Notes: generated by a model not told the origin, from the letters alone. DNA of 64,000 nucleotides from Atriophallophorus winterbourni (GCA_013407085.1 JACCGJ010003320.1:1-64000), one strand, 5' to 3'. Shown: positions 42,871 through 54,834, counted from the first letter of the stretch. Numbers and translations are program-made.

Positions 42871-43577
42871 AGAAAACTACAAGAAAATGCTTAGTGCAAG
42901 ACCGCCATTGAACACGGTTTCGGGACATATCCTGAAGCGTAACTAGCCATTGCGATATCTGATCGGCGGGACACGAGCTAGGAAAACGTGCTGCGCCGAC
43001 TTTGGAAAGGTTACTAGTAAGGGTTTTTAACTGCCTATACCATGTGACGGTTTGGTCACCCCGAGATTTACGCCAATCAGGATGTGGCGTCGCAAAATAA
43101 TCCGTTTCGGAAGTCGGTGGTCCGGCATCCGTAAAACGAAACCCAACCAGCGTAACCTATGCATGTTGATCTGCTTCTCTATATCAACATTACTACCGAA
43201 GAGCTTATTTCGGACAGCATCGATGCGTATGCCATTGTACAGTTAACTCGTAGAATGCTGCGGGGACATCGTTAGTCAAATACTGGGAGACGCTGAATGT
43301 TCTGTTTACGTCAGGTCCATTTTCGCACCGATACTGTAATACAGCCCGAACTCTCGCTTTGTCGTCTCTACCTTTGAGTAATAAATGCTATCCTTTATGA
43401 CGCCTGGGTTGTCTTAGGTTGCGGAATGCTACGGTTGCCTTAAAAATGCGTACCGAGAGCTCGTCCTCTAACGATGCAGAATCATTGATAAAACTACCGA
43501 GATACATAAAAAATATTCATTGAAGGCTAAAAAGACAGCTATTGTTGGCTGTCGATAAGCGTGCTGCAGTTCTGAAA
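42871..43577 (-). pseudogene. RTE-2 C-terminus, cut at the duplication junction (copy 1)
   Basis: Minus strand: RIDAVRNKLFGSN, INMHRLRWLGFVLRMPDHRL, LVTLQDMSRNRVQWRSC. The same protein continues past 51006 in copy 2 but here stops at 43577, where LINE-A sequence takes over. Confidence 0.82.
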
Positions 43578-43578
43578 T

Positions 43579-43836
43579 AAAGGACAAGCAATACACGCGT
43601 GCTACTTGGATATTTCAAAAGCATTCGATCGTGTTGACCATTCCCTACTTCTGCAGAAGCTTGAAAGGCTTGGTATCACTGGAAAGTTGCTGAATTGGCT
43701 TAAGGACTAACTAGCAAATCGCACTAACCAGGTACGTGTTGATGATGCATTATCCAAACCAATTGCAGCAACTAGCGGAGTTCCCCAAGGCTCAGTCCTT
43801 GGTCCGATCCTCTTTCTGATTTATGTCAATGAAATA
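43579..43836 (+). pseudogene. LINE-A RT palm fragment at the duplication junction
   Basis: It corresponds to 34301-34558: HACYLDISKAFDRVDHSLLL, TSGVPQGSVLGPILFLIYVN. Differences from the source include a stop in place of a Tyr codon (KD* for NDY). It breaks before the FADD box at the 14-bp filler. Confidence 0.9.
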
Positions 43837-43850
43837 TGTCAAATGTCAAT

Positions 43851-46020
43851 ATCGTACCGCGTTGTTACATAACCCAAAGCTTTATTCATTTTATTGTTCA
43901 GGTCGACAGCTGCTGTTAGTGAACGTTACATCACTCCAATAATGTCTCCTGAAGTAAAAGATAAAGAGCACGAAAGGGTGTCAGTTATATCAAGGGTCTG
44001 GTAGGTCATAGTTCTACAAATAAACGATTGCTTGAAGTAGAGCGCTGCTCCTCCGCCATCACCTGAACAATCACGCCGGAATAGAGTTATGCAGAGCAAA
44101 GAGAGTTCATTTTCAGACAATGAGCCATGGAACAACGTTTCGGTTATTGCAACTATATCTGGCGCCGTTTAACTACAAATACACAAATGCAAATGTATTG
44201 ATGCACTTAATTGTATTTTTTCGTGAGTAATGACGATGTGTAAACTGAAGTTATTTGTCTGATTTCTCTGGAGTCAGACTTAACATGTAGTGATGAATCA
44301 TGTGGTACGTGATAAGTCTTTAAACGGTGTGATGCCAGATACTTCTGAATAGTCACTGCATGGGATGATAAAGCATGTGAGCTTATATTGTTCACCGTCC
44401 GCCAGAATTGACAATTATGCTTCGGTGTGAATGGCTCTGTCCGACTCGATATGGGCGGGACCCACGACGTTTTGGGATTGATTGATTAATTCCATTTGAA
44501 TAGAAACGCTGCTTTCCGCTGTCGCCAGTGGGTGGAGTGTTTGACTTATGACATTGGATTTTGGTGGACTTAGTCTCAGATACTTGGGTAATGTTTATTT
44601 TTATTTTTTCTATTCCGACCTTACTATTTCGTCCCTGGCGCTGATCAATAACGTAATCGCTAGGGGTTTCGGTTCATCCCCTTTATATTTTAGCTAAAAA
44701 GGAACTCGAAAAGCGTCCTATTAAAAATATCAAGAGAAAACGCAATGTAGCGCCATTGATTGACTTCGTGCTCTGCGGTTTCCTGATCGATGCTCGAGAT
44801 GTATTTTCTGGTACACCAAGTAGAACTATACCCTTTCTGTCCCACCGTGGTACATGGGGATAAATGCCTCAGTTTGAACCGAGATCCGCCTTAAGTAGGT
44901 ATACAATCAACAGTACTTTCTCTATATAAGCCTCGCATTTTAGTCTGATATTTAGCAACCGAGGTTGACCAATATGAGCTGAAGTTTAGTGGCGAGTTAG
45001 ACGAGTCACTTTGTCTGAGATTACATGTTCAATTTGCATTAGGTGACAAAGTCCAGACCATTTCTCGAGGTCGCGATTCTTTTTGATATCAAACAGGCTT
45101 CCTTGGGACTCGCTAACTTTCATTGATATCACAATTAGTGCGTTCGTAATGCGTATCGAAACGTTAGAGTTTTTAAAATTTAAACAATTTTGAGCTTGAC
45201 TTTGTGAGTTGAGTTCAGCAGCGTTGGAGTGCACAGCTGAGGTCGACCGTAACAGCAATCCTCTGTAAGAACTTTCTACAGCCGTAGACGTTTTAGCTGA
45301 TTCCAAAATCGGATCAACCCTGTTTTTTGTCACAGCAATATCCTTAGTCTTAGATTACTTCATTAGTTGTTCCGAACTCGTTGTATTGATAACATGGTTT
45401 AAATCAGTGATCACTTGCGTACTCACAAGATGTATCAATATTTCCTCAATACGTCGAAGGCTCAAATCGAAACTGGCCATTATATTTTCTATTTTGGATT
45501 CAATAGTATCGGCATCGAGCAAGGATTTAGCTCTACAACAAACACACAGCAGGCGCATGGAACCCTTTCATTCTTTATTTATACTATTGAATCACGGGCT
45601 AAAGAACGGTCACAATTACCATGGATTTTATACATACACAGGAAACACGTTATGACTTTACTCGCCACAGGACTCACCGGTTGTTCACACGCTTTGTGCG
45701 TGACTTCGGAACAATTCTGCGTATCGAGATGCGTCCTATCAGCTGGGCCGGCCGTGACCATTGTTGTGTTCGGTGTATTCAGGCCCTTGGCACAGAGGTC
45801 AAGTTGGTTCCATGCTGCTGTAAGGTGAACAATCCTCGTTGTCACAGCTTGGATATTGTTGTCCCAATGTTGGATCTCATGATGCGATCACAAATGTTAG
45901 TAGCCTGAAGTGGGCTGTTCGGCTGAGTGACGGGCGTTCGATCGACTGGTCGCTGTGGCTGCTTTAGAACTCGTGATATCGTCATTTATCAAATAATCCA
46001 CTGTAGCTCGTCAACCACAG
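43851..46020 (-). mobile_element. Reverse LINE 5' half (copy 2)
   Basis: The duplicate of 36231-38400. Only the part upstream of the GDFNFP box remains, because the 43837-43850 deletion removed the rest. Coding differences from copy 1 include SLSF for SFSF and VDPI for VNPV. Confidence 0.78.
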
Positions 46021-46187
46021 AAACATGCATTAAAAGGCGTAGCTCGACCTTTGCAGTGATAGAAAAAACGTAGGAAAACTACCGTGGGAGAAAGCATGAC
46101 GCGTGAGCAAATTCAGATATTTAAGTCGAAGCAATAACTTTGCGGTGGATCGGTTGACAAGAACAAAACGAATAAGTTTCGATAGTA

Positions 46188-46346
46188 ATGATCGAAAGTA
46201 TTACAGAATTCTTAGAATGGGATAAATCCGAACTGATTCGCCGAATATATGACCAAAAGTGTCAAAGCAAAAAATGCAAACGCTATAGAGAATACTATGG
46301 TTATACGTGTACATGTTCACCATTAAAAGAAAAGATTTCCATGTAA
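46188..46346 (+). CDS. Small Cys-rich open frame (copy 2), unknown
   Basis: Identical duplicate of 38568-38726 inside the identical core of the tandem duplication. Confidence 0.28.
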   Translation: MIESITEFLEWDKSELIRRIYDQKCQSKKCKRYREYYGYTCTCSPLKEKISM

Positions 46347-46385
46347 CGGCACTTCATCTTTTTAAAACATTGGGAGGGCATTTGC

Positions 46386-46403
46386 CACGTGCACTTATAA
46401 ATA
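46386..46403 (+). promoter_or_regulatory. Candidate MED26 core promoter (copy 2)
   Basis: The same E-box and TATAAATA pair, identical to copy 1. This copy is the nearer one to the last exon. Confidence 0.45.
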
Positions 46404-46585
46404 AACTTCCGTGTTAGCAACAATTATTCATCCGGATCAGATATTATTTCACACCACAACATTAAATTATTACTTATCGCATTTATATATTTTCATTTTG
46501 AGACAAGAGATTCAAATCACCACATTAATTTATACCAATTTTGCGCGCAAATCAACGTCATTCTTTGTTAAAATAAACTCAAGTA

Positions 46586-46732
46586 ATGGCAGCGGCAAGT
46601 TTGACTTCAATACCTCGGCGGCCTCCCTCCGCTGCTGGTACAGATGCTCGCATTTCATGTCGCGTTGTGATGAACAGCAACATTGGTTCCATAATGCTCA
46701 CTATAAGAAAAGCTTTGGATGCTTCCTTTAAC
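46586..46732 (+). CDS. MED26: MED26 first coding exon (proximal copy)
   Basis: Identical to 38966-39112, with the same GTGAGT donor at 46733. It is 15.5 kb from the acceptor at 62217-62218, against 23.1 kb for the distal copy. A normal MED26 transcript can be built from this copy alone. Transcription from the distal promoter would read through this promoter and could splice either from exon 1 distal directly to the last exon or, less likely, include sequence from the proximal copy. Confidence 0.78.
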
Positions 46733-48489
46733 GTGAGTAGTTATGGCGCTACTCTTATTTTCTGTACTGCCGCGTATAATTGCATTATTAAGCTGTGAAA
46801 AGATTTTCACTATAAATTGTATAAGGGAATCACAAGTTCGACTTGTTTGTAATGCATTTTGCTGCTTTACCATATTTTATCAAACATGGCACATAACCAC
46901 TCTAACGAGAAGTGGTCTGTTGCTCATATCCTGATTGCAGTTACTGCAAATATATTTCTCAACCCCCCGTCTTTTCTCTATAGTCGGTCTCGGAACGTGC
47001 ACTGCCATTTAGACTGATAATTATAAATTTATCGGAATGCATTTGATCGTTAAATATACGAGTGATGCATCTTATGTGTGAACACCGTTTGCTTACGATA
47101 TCCGTGGAAATAACTTCTGCTGTAATGCGAATTGCAATCGTTTGTCAAACAATGTTAAATGTATTCACCTCGTTAGTTCACTTTGATCTTTTCTTATCAG
47201 CGAATGATTTGTAAATGAATGTCATCTTATTAAAGTTATCTTCAATACCATGCTGCATTTTGCACGAAGGTGAATTTGATTCCTCGCTCTAGAGAATTAT
47301 CTTTTCTAACGGCAATGTATCTTCTAAAGTATTGGGGATATCTTGGTCTATAGTATAAGTAAATTACTTTAGCCAAAATGAGCATTCGTCGCGAATTTTT
47401 TTCTTTCTCGCCCACCAAGTTCACTAACCTACTAACACATTTATTGGCTCTGGTTGAAAATTTTTTCAGTGACCACGCATATAAATAATGCTTGTGATTC
47501 TCAAATGTGTTTCAGTCGTTCATGTGAACTCAAAATCTACAAAATTTGTCAAAATATAAGTTACATGTCACATGACATGAATCTAGTCTGTTTTGCGTTG
47601 AGTCCTCTAATAATTTCGAACAAAGTATTGATTAGATTTAAAACTAATCGCATGCGACGCTAATGCTATGTATTCCCGTGCACCACGTCATTGACTAACC
47701 ATCCGATCGTTCCTCTATACCAGGTTCTGCGAAGAAGGCGCTTAAAGATGTTTTAATTAACCAGCCATAGCAACTGAACTAACGAGCATTTCTTTCGTTT
47801 CTTTGCCTTGTGCTCTAACACCCATGTGGAGACATCTACCGTACAAATATAAGTGAATCCAGCTCACATTGAAATGGGGTTGGGCATTTTACACGGATTA
47901 CTGTGTGACTAACAATCAGTGGCTTGTTTGGGTATATATAATCTCTTGGAGATTTACGATAAAATCAATAGCCTGAAACGCCCTAGTTTGTTGTTCCCCA
48001 ACATAATATCTGAGCAACGCCTTACAATCCGTTGGAGATAATCATTAATTGCTCTGATTTTTCAAGAATGGACAGCATGATTCCTGTGCAAATCTTCAAT
48101 CTTTCACATCCGTGTGTAACTGACTGGGATTCGTGCCGGTCGAGGTTATAGATAAAATCTTTACACCGAATATTACTCGAGCAACACCACGTGTTTCGTA
48201 GATCAACTATTGGGGTATACCTGAACATCCGCATTTAATTAAATCAATAGCAAGTCAATGGGACTGTCTGCTGATACAAGGGGCGCTCTTGATGTATGTA
48301 GGGATTTTTAAATGATTATATTGCCAATGTTGTAAAAGGATATCGGCGTACGGATAGTTGATATCCTCGTTCAGTATCTCCAACGAGGTGCAGATGGGCT
48401 TCCCTTTCTCGCCGTTTTTGAATTCTACATTGACGATGTTACTAGCTTGTCTGGGGTCGCGGGGTTTAAATTCTACCGCGTGAGTGGAC

Positions 48490-48723
48490 TACTGCACGGA
48501 CGTGCAATCGTGCAACATTTCTGTGCTGTACGGCTAACATCGTGCTAAATTGATTGGCCAACGGTAGTGAGCTGCATGCTGAAACACGCTGGAGTCTCAC
48601 TACCATTTCTATCCCCCCCTCATATCTGTCTAGGCCTGGGCAACCTGACAGTATCTTAGCCCACGTGCAGTCTCTGACTGTGCGGCACTTTGCCTGGACC
48701 AGACTTGTGCTTTCATACCATAT
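48490..48723 (+). repeat. R1 SINE-like repeat, full-length (copy 2)
   Basis: Duplicate of 40872-41105. Confidence 0.88.
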
Positions 48724-49628
48724 CATATACTGATCTAGAGTACGTGGATGGCATCCCACTTCTAGGAAACGGACCTCGTACAATCCGGATGGACTTGGCA
48801 CTTTGAAGCATTAAGGTATGGACGGGAGCCATTCTTCACCAAATCTAACTGTCTGATATCAATCTAGAACTAGTTGATAGCTTCGTTTATCTCGGCATTT
48901 GTATCTGTGTCTAAGATGAGATCCCACCGATTATATGCTAAACGGGTCTAGAATTTACTGAGAGTTGTCATGTATGGCGACTACCCGATGCTTCACCCCA
49001 TTATAAAGATCGAGTATACAACCCAGTCGTACGTGCTACACTTTTCTATGGTCGCGAAGCCCGGTCTATTCATCGGCTTTCTTTGGCACATTTGCCTGCA
49101 CAGGGTTGCTTACATCTGGTGGCGGCATCGTGTTCTTAATATGGATGTCTGCAAATGAGTGTTTGTATCAAGAGAATGTGAGCTGAGAGAAATGCTTATG
49201 CGATGTTTGGGGCGTTTAAGAATGGCTCGTTGCCAATTTACCGTACCGCGCATTACTCACAGGACCTGGTAGAGGCTAGAGCAACAAACAGGTGGCCAAT
49301 CCATTACTTGGGACGCTAGAATGAAGAAGCTCATCATAGTGCTAATTTAAGTCCTATGTATCTGTTTGCCTAGGTGAGGCCCAAAAAACGAATCTAATAG
49401 TTGTTTGAAAACCTAAGTCAGTGGCGCTAATGTCGATTATTATGTGTGTTAATTTTATCCTATAGCATTGTATCCTATTTTATGAAAAATCACAAAGTTG
49501 CTTGAAGTGAAACCACATGAACGTTATGTTTTTACGTGCATTCGCATATTTCGGTTGCTTGTCTGCCTTTTCTGCTTCGTATTGTTTACCACCTTGGCTG
49601 ACTCCAGACCTGTGCTTCATGAAAACAT
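48724..49628 (+). mobile_element. RTE-1 LINE C-terminus and 3' end (copy 2)
   Basis: Duplicate of 41106-42007 with scattered substitutions (for example C to A at the HLCLHR/HICLHR codon). It ends at the 192-bp deletion near 49629. Confidence 0.8.
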
Positions 49629-49633
49629 CCCAG

Positions 49634-49806
49634 GTCAACGGTAGTGAGCTGCATGCTGAAACACGCTTGAGTCTCACTACCATTTCTATTTCCACCCTCA
49701 TATTTGTCTAGGCCTTTGCAACCTGACAGTATCTTAGCCCATGTGCAGTCTCTGACTGTGCGGCACTTTGTCTGAATCAGGCTTGTGATTTCATACATAT
49801 ACATAC
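49634..49806 (+). repeat. R1 SINE-like repeat, truncated by the 192-bp deletion (copy 2)
   Basis: The sequence jumps from the RTE-1 tail (CATGAAAACATC) into GGTCAACGGTAGTGAGC of R1. The R1 3' half and CATACATATACATA tail remain. Confidence 0.82.
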
Positions 49807-50290
49807 TCTACAGGTTCAGTAACAATTTCGGTCCCACCCATCTCCATGTTTTTAGAATTCTTACTGGCATAGTTGTAATGCAGTTAAGCACTTGTTACTG
49901 GTGTATTGCTGTCCGTGATGATTATAACTTGGGCAACCTGACAGTTAATTAGCCCATTTGTTGTCTCTGTCTGCGCTGCACCGCCTAAATCCAGGTTTTC
50001 ATACAAAAGTTAACTCGTACAAAGTTCTGTTACACAATCATCAACCGAATGCCTAACTGTCACACAACCATGAAAAAGTAAAATACTAAAAGATGGGGAA
50101 GTGTGAAACCTAAATATCTATAGAAGAACAAGCACAAACAAAATTGGATGCGGTGCCTACCCCTCGAATGAAACATGCATTCAATCAAATTTCGTGAACG
50201 AGTAGAGCTACATCAGTACAACAGCTTCCTTGAGGCTATCACTGCCATGCATCATAAAAAGCTTACCTTGTCACTACTTGACAACATACA
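49807..50290 (-). repeat. R2 / RTE-2 3' UTR with an R1-like scrap (copy 2)
   Basis: Duplicate of 42385-42870. Here it is contiguous with the whole RTE-2, which shows that R2 is the RTE-2 3' UTR. Confidence 0.72.
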
Positions 50291-53200
50291 ATGTCAAGAA
50301 AACTACAAGAAAATGCTTAGTGCAAGACCGCCATTGAACACGGTTTCGGGACATATCCTGAAGCGTAACTAGCCATTGCGATATCTGATCGGCGGGACAC
50401 GAGCTAGGAAAACGTGCTGCGCCGACTTTGGAAAGGTTACTAGTAAGGGTTTTTAACTGCCTATACCATGTGACGGTTTGGTCACCCCGAGATTTACGCC
50501 AATCAGGATGTGGCGTCGCAAAATAATCCGTTTCGGAAGTCGGTGGTCCGGCATCCGTAAAACGAAACCCAACCAGCGTAACCTATGCATGTTGATCTGC
50601 TTCTCTATATCAACATTACTACCGAAGAGCTTATTTCGGACAGCATCGATGCGTATGCCATTGTACAGTTAACTCGTAGAATGCTGCGGGTACATCGTTT
50701 GTCAAATACTGGGAGACGCTGAATGTTCTGTTTACGTCAGGTCCAAGTTTCGCACCGATACTGTAATACAGCCCGAACTCTCGCTTTGTCGTCTCTACCT
50801 TTGAGTAATAAATGCTATCCTTTATGACGCCAGGGTTGTCTTAGGTTGCGGAATGCTACGGTTGCCTTAGAAATGCGTACCGAGAGCTCGTCATCTAACG
50901 ATGCAGAATCATTGATAAAACTACCGAGATACATAAAAAATATTCATTGAAGGCTAAAAAGACAGCTATTATTGGCTGTCGATAAGCGTGCTGCAGTTCT
51001 AAAATATGTTGAAGAGTGACAATGTGGTGGAAACAGCCCTTGTATCTGTGATTCCTTATGCGATGTTAATCTTCGAAGGCAGATGGACGTTAATAATCTC
51101 GCATTGATGAGTGTGAGACTTATCCCAAGATGATTCGAGCAGGAGCATCGCACACCTTTTTCAATATCGGTATGATAACCGATTCTCTTCAACTCTGAGG
51201 ACGGGTTCTGACAACCACACTTCAAGGCGAAGATCGCCTGATGTATTGATTAGGACTTGGCCACCTTGAACAAATAGGCGGCATCTCATCAGGGCCAGCA
51301 GTATTAAATCGTTTCATGGATTCGAATACATGCTTTAACTTCTAAATCACTAGGGAGATCTACGATAACTGGCTGTGCATCATACTGCTTCAAATGAGGC
51401 AATGAATCCGTCGCAGGTGACCAACTGAATTGTTCTTCAAAATGTTCGGTCCAGTGTGAGAGGGGGCTATTCTTATTAGTGATAAGAGTACCGTCTAATT
51501 CAGTGATAGTCTCACTCACTCCTTTGTTCGTAAGACCCGTCGATCGAATAAGTTGAAAGAGTTTTCGCACGTTACCAGCATTATTCGCTATTTCCATTTG
51601 TTCGAACTTATTTGGCCATTACTTTTCTCTGTCTAGTCTTAAGCTCCGTTTAAGTTCATTCATCACGCGTCTACGTTCTGTATTGCGTCCTGGACCATGA
51701 GGTATTTGGCGTCGCTGATGAAGAATTTCAATAGAGCCCTGTGAAATCCAGTGGGACTTTTGAGCCAGTTGCGTAGTCTCGGGTTGTTATTGCGGCGGCT
51801 CGCATAATCCCTGCTATTTTGTTCCACCTTTCATCGGCAGTTGCACACGGAGCAACTGGGAGTGAGTTACTCAAGGTGGTCCTATAAATGTCTTGAACTG
51901 CAGGCAGAGAGAATTTTTCGACCACAATGCGTTTCCCATTCGAAGACTTCATACCGCAGAACTTTAACGACAACCTTATGCTCTGTTCAAACTCATTCCT
52001 TACGCTCCGTATTGTGTCCAGGACCCTAAGGTATTTGGCGTCGCTGGTGAATAAATTCTATAGAGCGCGGTGAAATCCAGTGGGACTTTAGGGTTAATTG
52101 TTTAGTCCCATGGGCTGATATTGCGGCGACCCGCGTAATCCACCTTTCATCGGCAGTTGCACACAGCAACTGAGATTTGTCCTATAAAGTTTTTGGCCTG
52201 CTGACTGAGAGAATTTTTCGACCGCAATGTGTTCCCCATTAGAAGGCTTCGTACTGGAGAACTTTAACGAGATCCTACGTCGCACAAAAGCATGATGTGA
52301 ATCTACGCATGTATTCCAAACGGAGCGACTGTCTTCAATGCAACCTCTCCAGCGTGCGCCATGTGGCACATCGACATTTTTTATGGTGAAAGGAAGTACT
52401 GCTAATGAATAATCTAGATTGTGCGCAGAATTGTATGAACCGTTCACCATTATCCTTGCGTTGGCCTTCAAGACCAAATATACCACCTAATTGTGATTCA
52501 GATGTATCTAAGCTACCCAATCTGGCATTCATATCTGTTAAGACAACAATATCTGAGCTTTTTGCACGTCGCAAAAGAGCGTATAAATCGTCGTAGAAGG
52601 CGTTCTCGTTGTCGGAATAGGTGTTAGTTGCTACAATAAACGCACCTCTGATTAGAAGATTTTGAGTTTGGTCTAATATCAGTGGCTAGTCTAACTGCAC
52701 ATATCCTGTTATTGCAAGGAATCCAATCGATTAGACTGGATTCGGCACGTGAATTCTGCTTTATACCAACACCCGCCTTTCCTGAAATGGCAACTGCATT
52801 ATCACCGAAGCGGTGCAAAAAGTAGCGAGTCGAAAGGTTTGGGGCAGTAAGTTCAGTAATTATAGACGTATCATATCAGCGCGTTTCCGATAAACAGTAG
52901 ACATTTGGTAAGAGCCGACGCAGCTTGCTGGCCCTTTTTGTCTGAGGGTTCTGACATTCATAGCTGCGATGTGAGCAGAGGCCCGTGGTTTCAGTAAGTG
53001 ATCTGTAGGTACGCGAATAGAGGATGTTCCAACATATTCAGCGCGATCTTTTCTACGGCTGAGATTGACAGAAGGAGAGTTGAAGATGGATGGGAAGGGT
53101 CAGAAACAGTTAAGAGAGTAGAGCCAGCAGTAGCTTGTGTTCGCTTACCCACCCTGCTGTATGCAGCAGGTAAGGCGACCCTGTTTATCGTGCGTGACGG

Positions 53201-53292
53201 CCGATGCACTATAGAGTTGGATTTTGTAGTTATTGTCATGGTTGTATGAGGGCTGGGATACTGCCAAGTCGCCGATGACTAGACAGGAGAAC
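50291..53292 (-). mobile_element. RTE-2 LINE, nearly full length, degraded
   Basis: Minus strand from a 5' leader at about 53290 and a start MTITTKSNSIVHRPSRTINR at 53239. Endonuclease: MNVRTLRQKGQQAA near 52955, LTDMNARLGSLDTSESQLGG (52500-52560), HHKKCRCATWR. A WNTCVDSHHAFVRRRISLKF-type segment is present twice. RT linker: NVRKLFQLIRSTGLTNKGVS, LSHWTEHFEEQF (51304-51597). The RT palm is missing or unreadable between 51300 and 51000. C-terminus: AFRNLRQPWRHKG, VLQYRCETWT and LRWLGFVLRMPDHRL (50470-50900). The duplication breakpoint is at 51006, inside this element. It is antisense within MED26 intron 1. Confidence 0.83.
51662..52275 (-). repeat. Old 331-bp tandem duplication within RTE-2
   Basis: AAGGTATTTGGCGTCGCTG occurs near 51700 and 52031. 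The protein segment LKFCGMKSSNGKRIVVEKFS is repeated as LKFSSTKPSNGEHIAVEKFS. The period is about 331 bp. The copies differ at many sites, so this predates the large duplication. Confidence 0.78.
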
Positions 53293-53389
53293 AATCTAGG
53301 TTATCGACCAAAGCCTATGGCTAAAAAGCCTGACCACTAGACAGCGGGTTAGGTTGAGACCGCGTTCGTCTGACCTCTATCCATTGACC

Positions 53390-53598
53390 CGGTATGAGTA
53401 TGATGGTATGAAAGCACAAGCCTGATCCAGGCAAAGTGCTCACAGTTAGAGACTGCACGTGGGCGAAGATACTGTCAGGTTGTCCAGGCTTAGATAGATA
53501 TGAGAAGGCAAAAATAACAAGAAATGGTAGTGAGACTCCAGCCTGTTTCAGCATGCAGCTCACTACCGTTGGCCAATCAATTTAGCACGGTATGAGTA
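53390..53598 (-). repeat. R1 SINE-like repeat with perfect 11-bp target duplication
   Basis: CGGTATGAGTA flanks the unit at 53390-53400 and 53588-53598. The unit (187 bp) lacks the first about 40 bp of R1, so it is 5'-truncated relative to its 3' tail, as expected for target-primed insertion. Confidence 0.88.
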
Positions 53599-54120
53599 GC
53601 TCTGAAGATGCCCACAGAGCACCACCCAGCATAGCTCAACGGGTCATGAAGGTATACAGACAATCGCACCACGTTAAGGTCTTGTTTCAGCGCGATGCGC
53701 AAACTAGATCCGGTAAAAACCAAACTGTCTTGAATATTTTGGGTTATGGCAATAGACCGCTTTGCTAGCGGTGTGTCTTAATAACTTAAATTACCATAAA
53801 TATAAAACACATTTGCATGCATCTCCTTCACACAAAACACCCCACGACCGGTTTCGTGCTGTTTGCACTCATCAGGTAGGGAGCGTATGATCAGGATCCG
53901 CACGCGCTTAAATTACCATATTTCCAAAAAAACTAAGCTAGTATTTCGTGATTCGTATCATTCCTAACGAAAAAGGGTTTCACTGCTAATTTCAAAGAAA
54001 ATCTATCAAGCTTCTCTAAACGGCTTTGTGTTAGTGTAAAACTGCAATCATGACACGATAAGTTTCAAAAATGATCAGGAATCGTGGGACCAGAATAGAT
54101 TTGGAACCCCTAGGCGATTA
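53599..54120. other. Unassigned intron sequence
   Basis: No coding signature. At about 53845-53878 an ACGACCGGTTTCGTGC ... ACTCATCAG motif resembles a short pattern common in retroelement leaders, but I cannot assign it. Confidence 0.35.
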
Positions 54121-54275
54121 AGCACAATCACACTGGGATGAGATGTTTACACCTCGAATCAAACACGCAATCAATCAAGTGCTGTAAGCTAGTATGCCAA
54201 CATCAGCACCATAACTTTCTTATGACCGTCGCTGTCATACATTATAAAAAGGTTTCTTTGCTACTTCTGTTAACA
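54121..54275 (-). repeat. R2 / RTE-2 3' UTR copy, antisense
   Basis: CACTGGGATGAGATG, TTACACCTCGAATCAAACACGC, AATCAATCAAG, CAACATCAGCACC: the R2 core. Confidence 0.7.
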
Positions 54276-54518
54276 ACATGTACGATTATTCGAACATTCC
54301 AAGACGATATCTACAACAAGATCGGCACTAAACAGCGATGGACATGTCAAATGCATTCCTTGCTGATGTTAAGGAGGCGGAGAGATCTGATTGAATCTAA
54401 GCGATTGTGCTTTTTGTCGTTGAAAGTTAAACGATGACTTTTGGAAACTTGGAATTATTTCCACATGTGCGGTGCAGGTTTCATCTTGAATCGAATAGGT
54501 ATTTAGTAATGGTATATG

Positions 54519-54728
54519 GTATGAAAGCACAAGCCTGATTCAGGCAAAATGCCGCACAGTCAGAGACTATGTGGGCTAAGATACTGTCAGGTTGCCCAGG
54601 CCTAGATATATATGAGTGGGTAGTGAGACTCCAGTGTTTTTCAGTATGCAGCTCATTATCATTGGATAATCAGTTTAGCACGATGTTAGCCGCTCAGCGC
54701 AAAAATGCTGCACGATTGCACGTATGTC
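54519..54728 (-). repeat. R1 SINE-like repeat
   Basis: The unit runs from the (CATA)-like tail complement TATATGGTATGAAAGCAC to TGCACGATTGCACG. It is missing about 20 bp in the middle (TATGAGTGGGTAGTG). There is no clear target duplication. Confidence 0.82.
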
Positions 54729-54834
54729 TATTTAGAGATAGGTATTACAAGTTTAGTCTGTTAAGAAGCTTATATTGGTAAGGGGTGTGCATTCAGCTGA
54801 GTGTATCTGTTGATTGTTCGATAACCATGCGAAT

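Larger units (their letters stand above)
34299..43578. repeat. Tandem duplication, copy 1 (about 9.28 kb)
   Basis: Compared with 43579-51006 the sequence is about 99% alike over its shared parts. It holds the LINE-A RT end, a reverse LINE with ORF1, the MED26 promoter and exon 1, RTE-1, R1 copies and the RTE-2 C-terminus. The left edge is inside the LINE-A that continues uninterrupted from 31870, so it is ancestral. The right edge is the only new joint: RTE-2 sequence (...CTGCAGTTCTGAAATA) meets LINE-A sequence (AAGGACAAGCAATACACG) with ATA common to both. Confidence 0.92.
43577..51006. repeat. Tandem duplication, copy 2 (about 7.43 kb, with deletions)
   Basis: Offsets to copy 1 are 9278 at the left, 7620 after 43851, 7618 after about 48150 and 7426 after 49630. 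This defines a 1672-bp deletion replaced by 14 bp at 43837-43850, a 2-bp indel, and a 192-bp deletion near 49629. The right edge continues into RTE-2 without a break, so it is the original locus. Confidence 0.92.
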
